The translations under genes were made by a program, and so were the position numbers. Below, piece by piece: positions 34,763 to 36,226 of a stretch of 36,226 nucleotides of DNA. The notes beneath the pieces are model-generated. The model made no database searches. It saw only the letters and a list, made by a program, of their open reading frames with translations, and was not told where the DNA came from. Within the stretch, counting starts at the first letter, position 1, and each line of letters starts with the position of its first letter. This stretch comes from Bacteroidales bacterium (GTDB lineage: Bacteria; Bacteroidota; Bacteroidia; Bacteroidales; F082), in contig JAFYJV010000013.1 in NCBI GenBank assembly GCA_017537965.1, positions 1-36,226 of the forward strand. The letters run 5' to 3'.

Positions 34763-35971
34763 ATGAAAATAGCCATCATCAAAGAAACCAAGACCCCGGT
34801 TGACAACCGTGTGGCCTTGTCGCCCAAACAAGTGGCGGAACTGAACAAGAGATTTCCCCAGCATGAAATCGTAGTACAAACCAGCGACATCCGTGCTTTT
34901 TCCGATGACGAATATCGTGCAGAGGGTGCGCGTGTCGTGGACAATGTCGAAGATTGCGACATTTTGTTTGGCATCAAGGAAGCCAAGATTGAGAGCCTGA
35001 TTCCAAACAAGCATTACTTTTTCTTCGGCCATATCGCCAAGATGCAGGAATACAACCGTCCGCTGTTGCAGGCTTTCATGCAGAAGCACATTACTTTCTG
35101 CGACTATGAATATCTTGTTGACGATAACAACGTCCGAGTTTGCGCCTTCGGTTGGTGGGCTGGTGTGGTAGGTGCGTATTATACCCTGCGCGGCTATGGC
35201 TTGAAACACAAACTCTATGAATTGCCCAAGCCTGACCGTCGTTTCACCCTCGACCAGTTGCTGAATGCGCTGAAGAGCGTTGAGCTTCCCAAAGTGAAGC
35301 TGTTTGTGACTGGCGCAGGACGTGTCTCCCAAGGTGCGCAATACGTGTTGGATAACATCGGCGCCCAAAAGTTGACCGAAGAAGAATATCTCACTAAAGA
35401 TAAAGTTGATAGACTATCCTATTGTTTCGCCGATGTGGATCGTTTGGTGAAACGTAAGGATGGTGGAGCTTTTTCGTGGAGCGATTTCACACACAACGCC
35501 AAAGAGTATGAAAGCGACTTCATGCGTTGGGCAAAGAAAACCGATGTTTTGGTTTGTGCCCATTTCTGGGGGCCTGAGGCTCCGGTTTATCTGAGTGAAG
35601 AAGACTTGCGCAACAAGGACATGCGCATACGCATGATTGGCGACGTGACCTGCGATATCAAGGGTAGTATCAAATCAACTGTGCGCCCCGCTACACATGA
35701 TGATCCATACTACGATTATAACCCTATGACCGAACAAGACGAGCCCGCTTTTTCTTCACCAAACAATATCTCCGTGATGGCCGTGGACACCTGTCCGAAT
35801 GCTTTGGCCATGGACACCAGTGCTTATTTCGGTGAAATGTTGACCAAGCATGTGTTTGAGCCTTTGCTGAAAGGCGAGCATTCTGATGTGATTGACCGTT
35901 CCATGATTCTGAAAGACGGTGTTTTGACTCCAAGATTCGATTATTTGACAGATTTTGCAAAGGGCAAATGA
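34763..35971 (+). CDS. Saccharopine dehydrogenase-like / alanine dehydrogenase superfamily oxidoreductase
   Basis: 402 residues. The N-terminal AlaDH/PNT-type domain begins MKIAIIKETKTPVDNRVALS and includes DILFGIKEAKIESL, FFFGHIAKMQ (candidate catalytic Lys and His) and AFGWWAGVVGAYYTLRGYG. The NAD domain has VKLFVTGAGRVSQGAQYVLD. The C-terminal half contains MIGDVTCDIKGSIKST and AVDTCPNALAMDTS. These resemble yeast Lys1 (L-lysine-forming saccharopine dehydrogenase). No other lysine-pathway gene is nearby, so the true substrate is uncertain. The stop codon overlaps the next start by ATGA. Confidence 0.85.
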   Translation: MKIAIIKETKTPVDNRVALSPKQVAELNKRFPQHEIVVQTSDIRAFSDDEYRAEGARVVDNVEDCDILFGIKEAKIESLIPNKHYFFFGHIAKMQEYNRPLLQAFMQKHITFCDYEYLVDDNNVRVCAFGWWAGVVGAYYTLRGYGLKHKLYELPKPDRRFTLDQLLNALKSVELPKVKLFVTGAGRVSQGAQYVLDNIGAQKLTEEEYLTKDKVDRLSYCFADVDRLVKRKDGGAFSWSDFTHNAKEYESDFMRWAKKTDVLVCAHFWGPEAPVYLSEEDLRNKDMRIRMIGDVTCDIKGSIKSTVRPATHDDPYYDYNPMTEQDEPAFSSPNNISVMAVDTCPNALAMDTSAYFGEMLTKHVFEPLLKGEHSDVIDRSMILKDGVLTPRFDYLTDFAKGK

Positions 35972-36226
35972 ATCCCCTTCAAGAAATATTCGATGCCATT
36001 ACGGCTGAAGGCTTTTCTGCGAGGGTTGTGGCATTGATTGACAATTACATAAACGATATACTTTATGGGAAAACAAGCTTTCCTCGATTCAATTTATCAG
36101 AGCATGCAGGACTCTGCTCGGCTGGTGCGCCTCTTATTGGGGCGTCCATCGTCGCATGCTACGCGCGAGCAAGCCTTGAAGCAAGTAGCAATGTTACAAG
36201 CGGCGAAGGAAGCCGCCCAAGCAACT
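35968..36226 (+). CDS. Unrecognised protein, 5' part, runs off the window
   Basis: An open frame of 86 codons from the ATG at 35968 to the window end without a stop. It begins MNPLQEIFDAITAEGFSARV and continues with ALIDNYINDIL, FPRFNLSEHAG and LIGASIVACYARASLEAS. There is no signal peptide. The sequence reminds me of proteins associated with Bacteroidales mobile elements and polyvalent protein kinase-like proteins, but this is from memory and not verified. It overlaps the preceding stop by 4 bases. A competing frame opens at 36065 on the same strand and is also still open at the window end. Confidence 0.55.
   Translation, partial: MNPLQEIFDAITAEGFSARVVALIDNYINDILYGKTSFPRFNLSEHAGLCSAGAPLIGASIVACYARASLEASSNVTSGEGSRPSN

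Noticed and set aside
36065-36226. Alternative open frame at the right end starting MGKQAFLDS
   Set aside because: It starts inside the frame that begins at the ATGA overlap and shows an Ala/Gln-rich composition without motifs. It was kept only as a caution because both frames are open at the window end.

Overview
The window comes from a member of the Bacteroidales (Bacteroidota), probably an uncultured gut or rumen lineage. Three things point there: secreted proteins with type IX secretion (T9SS) sorting domains, a TonB-dependent receptor under a TPP riboswitch, and upstream elements that match the Bacteroidota -7 promoter consensus TAnnTTTG. No transposase, tRNA or CRISPR array was seen. 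The species cannot be named from the sequence alone.

Layout. 1-125: the 3' end of a 5S rRNA and its terminator, i.e. the tail of an rRNA operon. 212-5974 (+): a three-gene operon of exported proteins (a FISUMP-like surface protein, a GH95 fucosidase lipoprotein and an M49 peptidase lipoprotein), suggesting breakdown of fucosylated glycoproteins. It ends at an 18-bp bidirectional terminator. 6016-8436 (-): a TonB-dependent receptor preceded by a TPP riboswitch, hence a likely thiamine importer. 8648-11327 (-): an operon of a putative 10-TM metal exporter, a universal stress protein and a DUF481-like outer-membrane protein. 11404-13983 (+): rimM, a trmN6-like methyltransferase and a T9SS-exported repeat protein. 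13985-14824 (-): a porin-like beta-barrel. 14899-19751 (-): a tightly packed operon of a TPR protein, a small COG2426 membrane protein, aroE and tex, with recR just upstream at 19789-20394.

20569-31373 (+): a nucleotide-sugar cluster. It holds a WecC/TviB-type dehydrogenase, a FlaA1/PglF-type 4,6-dehydratase, RmlA, RmlB, a UDP-glucose 6-dehydrogenase, a PnuC-family transporter, and CapE-CapF-CapG, which together make UDP-N-acetyl-L-fucosamine. There are no glycosyltransferases, flippase, polymerase, RmlC or RmlD here, so it supplies activated sugars to assembly genes located elsewhere. 31396-34679 (+): rubrerythrin, then a pair of uncharacterised exported proteins (a pectate-lyase-like beta-helix lipoprotein and a papain/NlpC-like putative cysteine peptidase). 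34763-36226 (+): a saccharopine/alanine dehydrogenase-like enzyme and the 5' part of an unrecognised gene that runs off the end.

The most unusual signal is a dispersed family of 7-bp-period tandem repeats (GAAGTTA / GAAGTCA / GGAGTTA type) at six places. Three arrays touch or nearly touch start codons, two supply the C-terminal residues of proteins, and one lies in frame inside rmlB.
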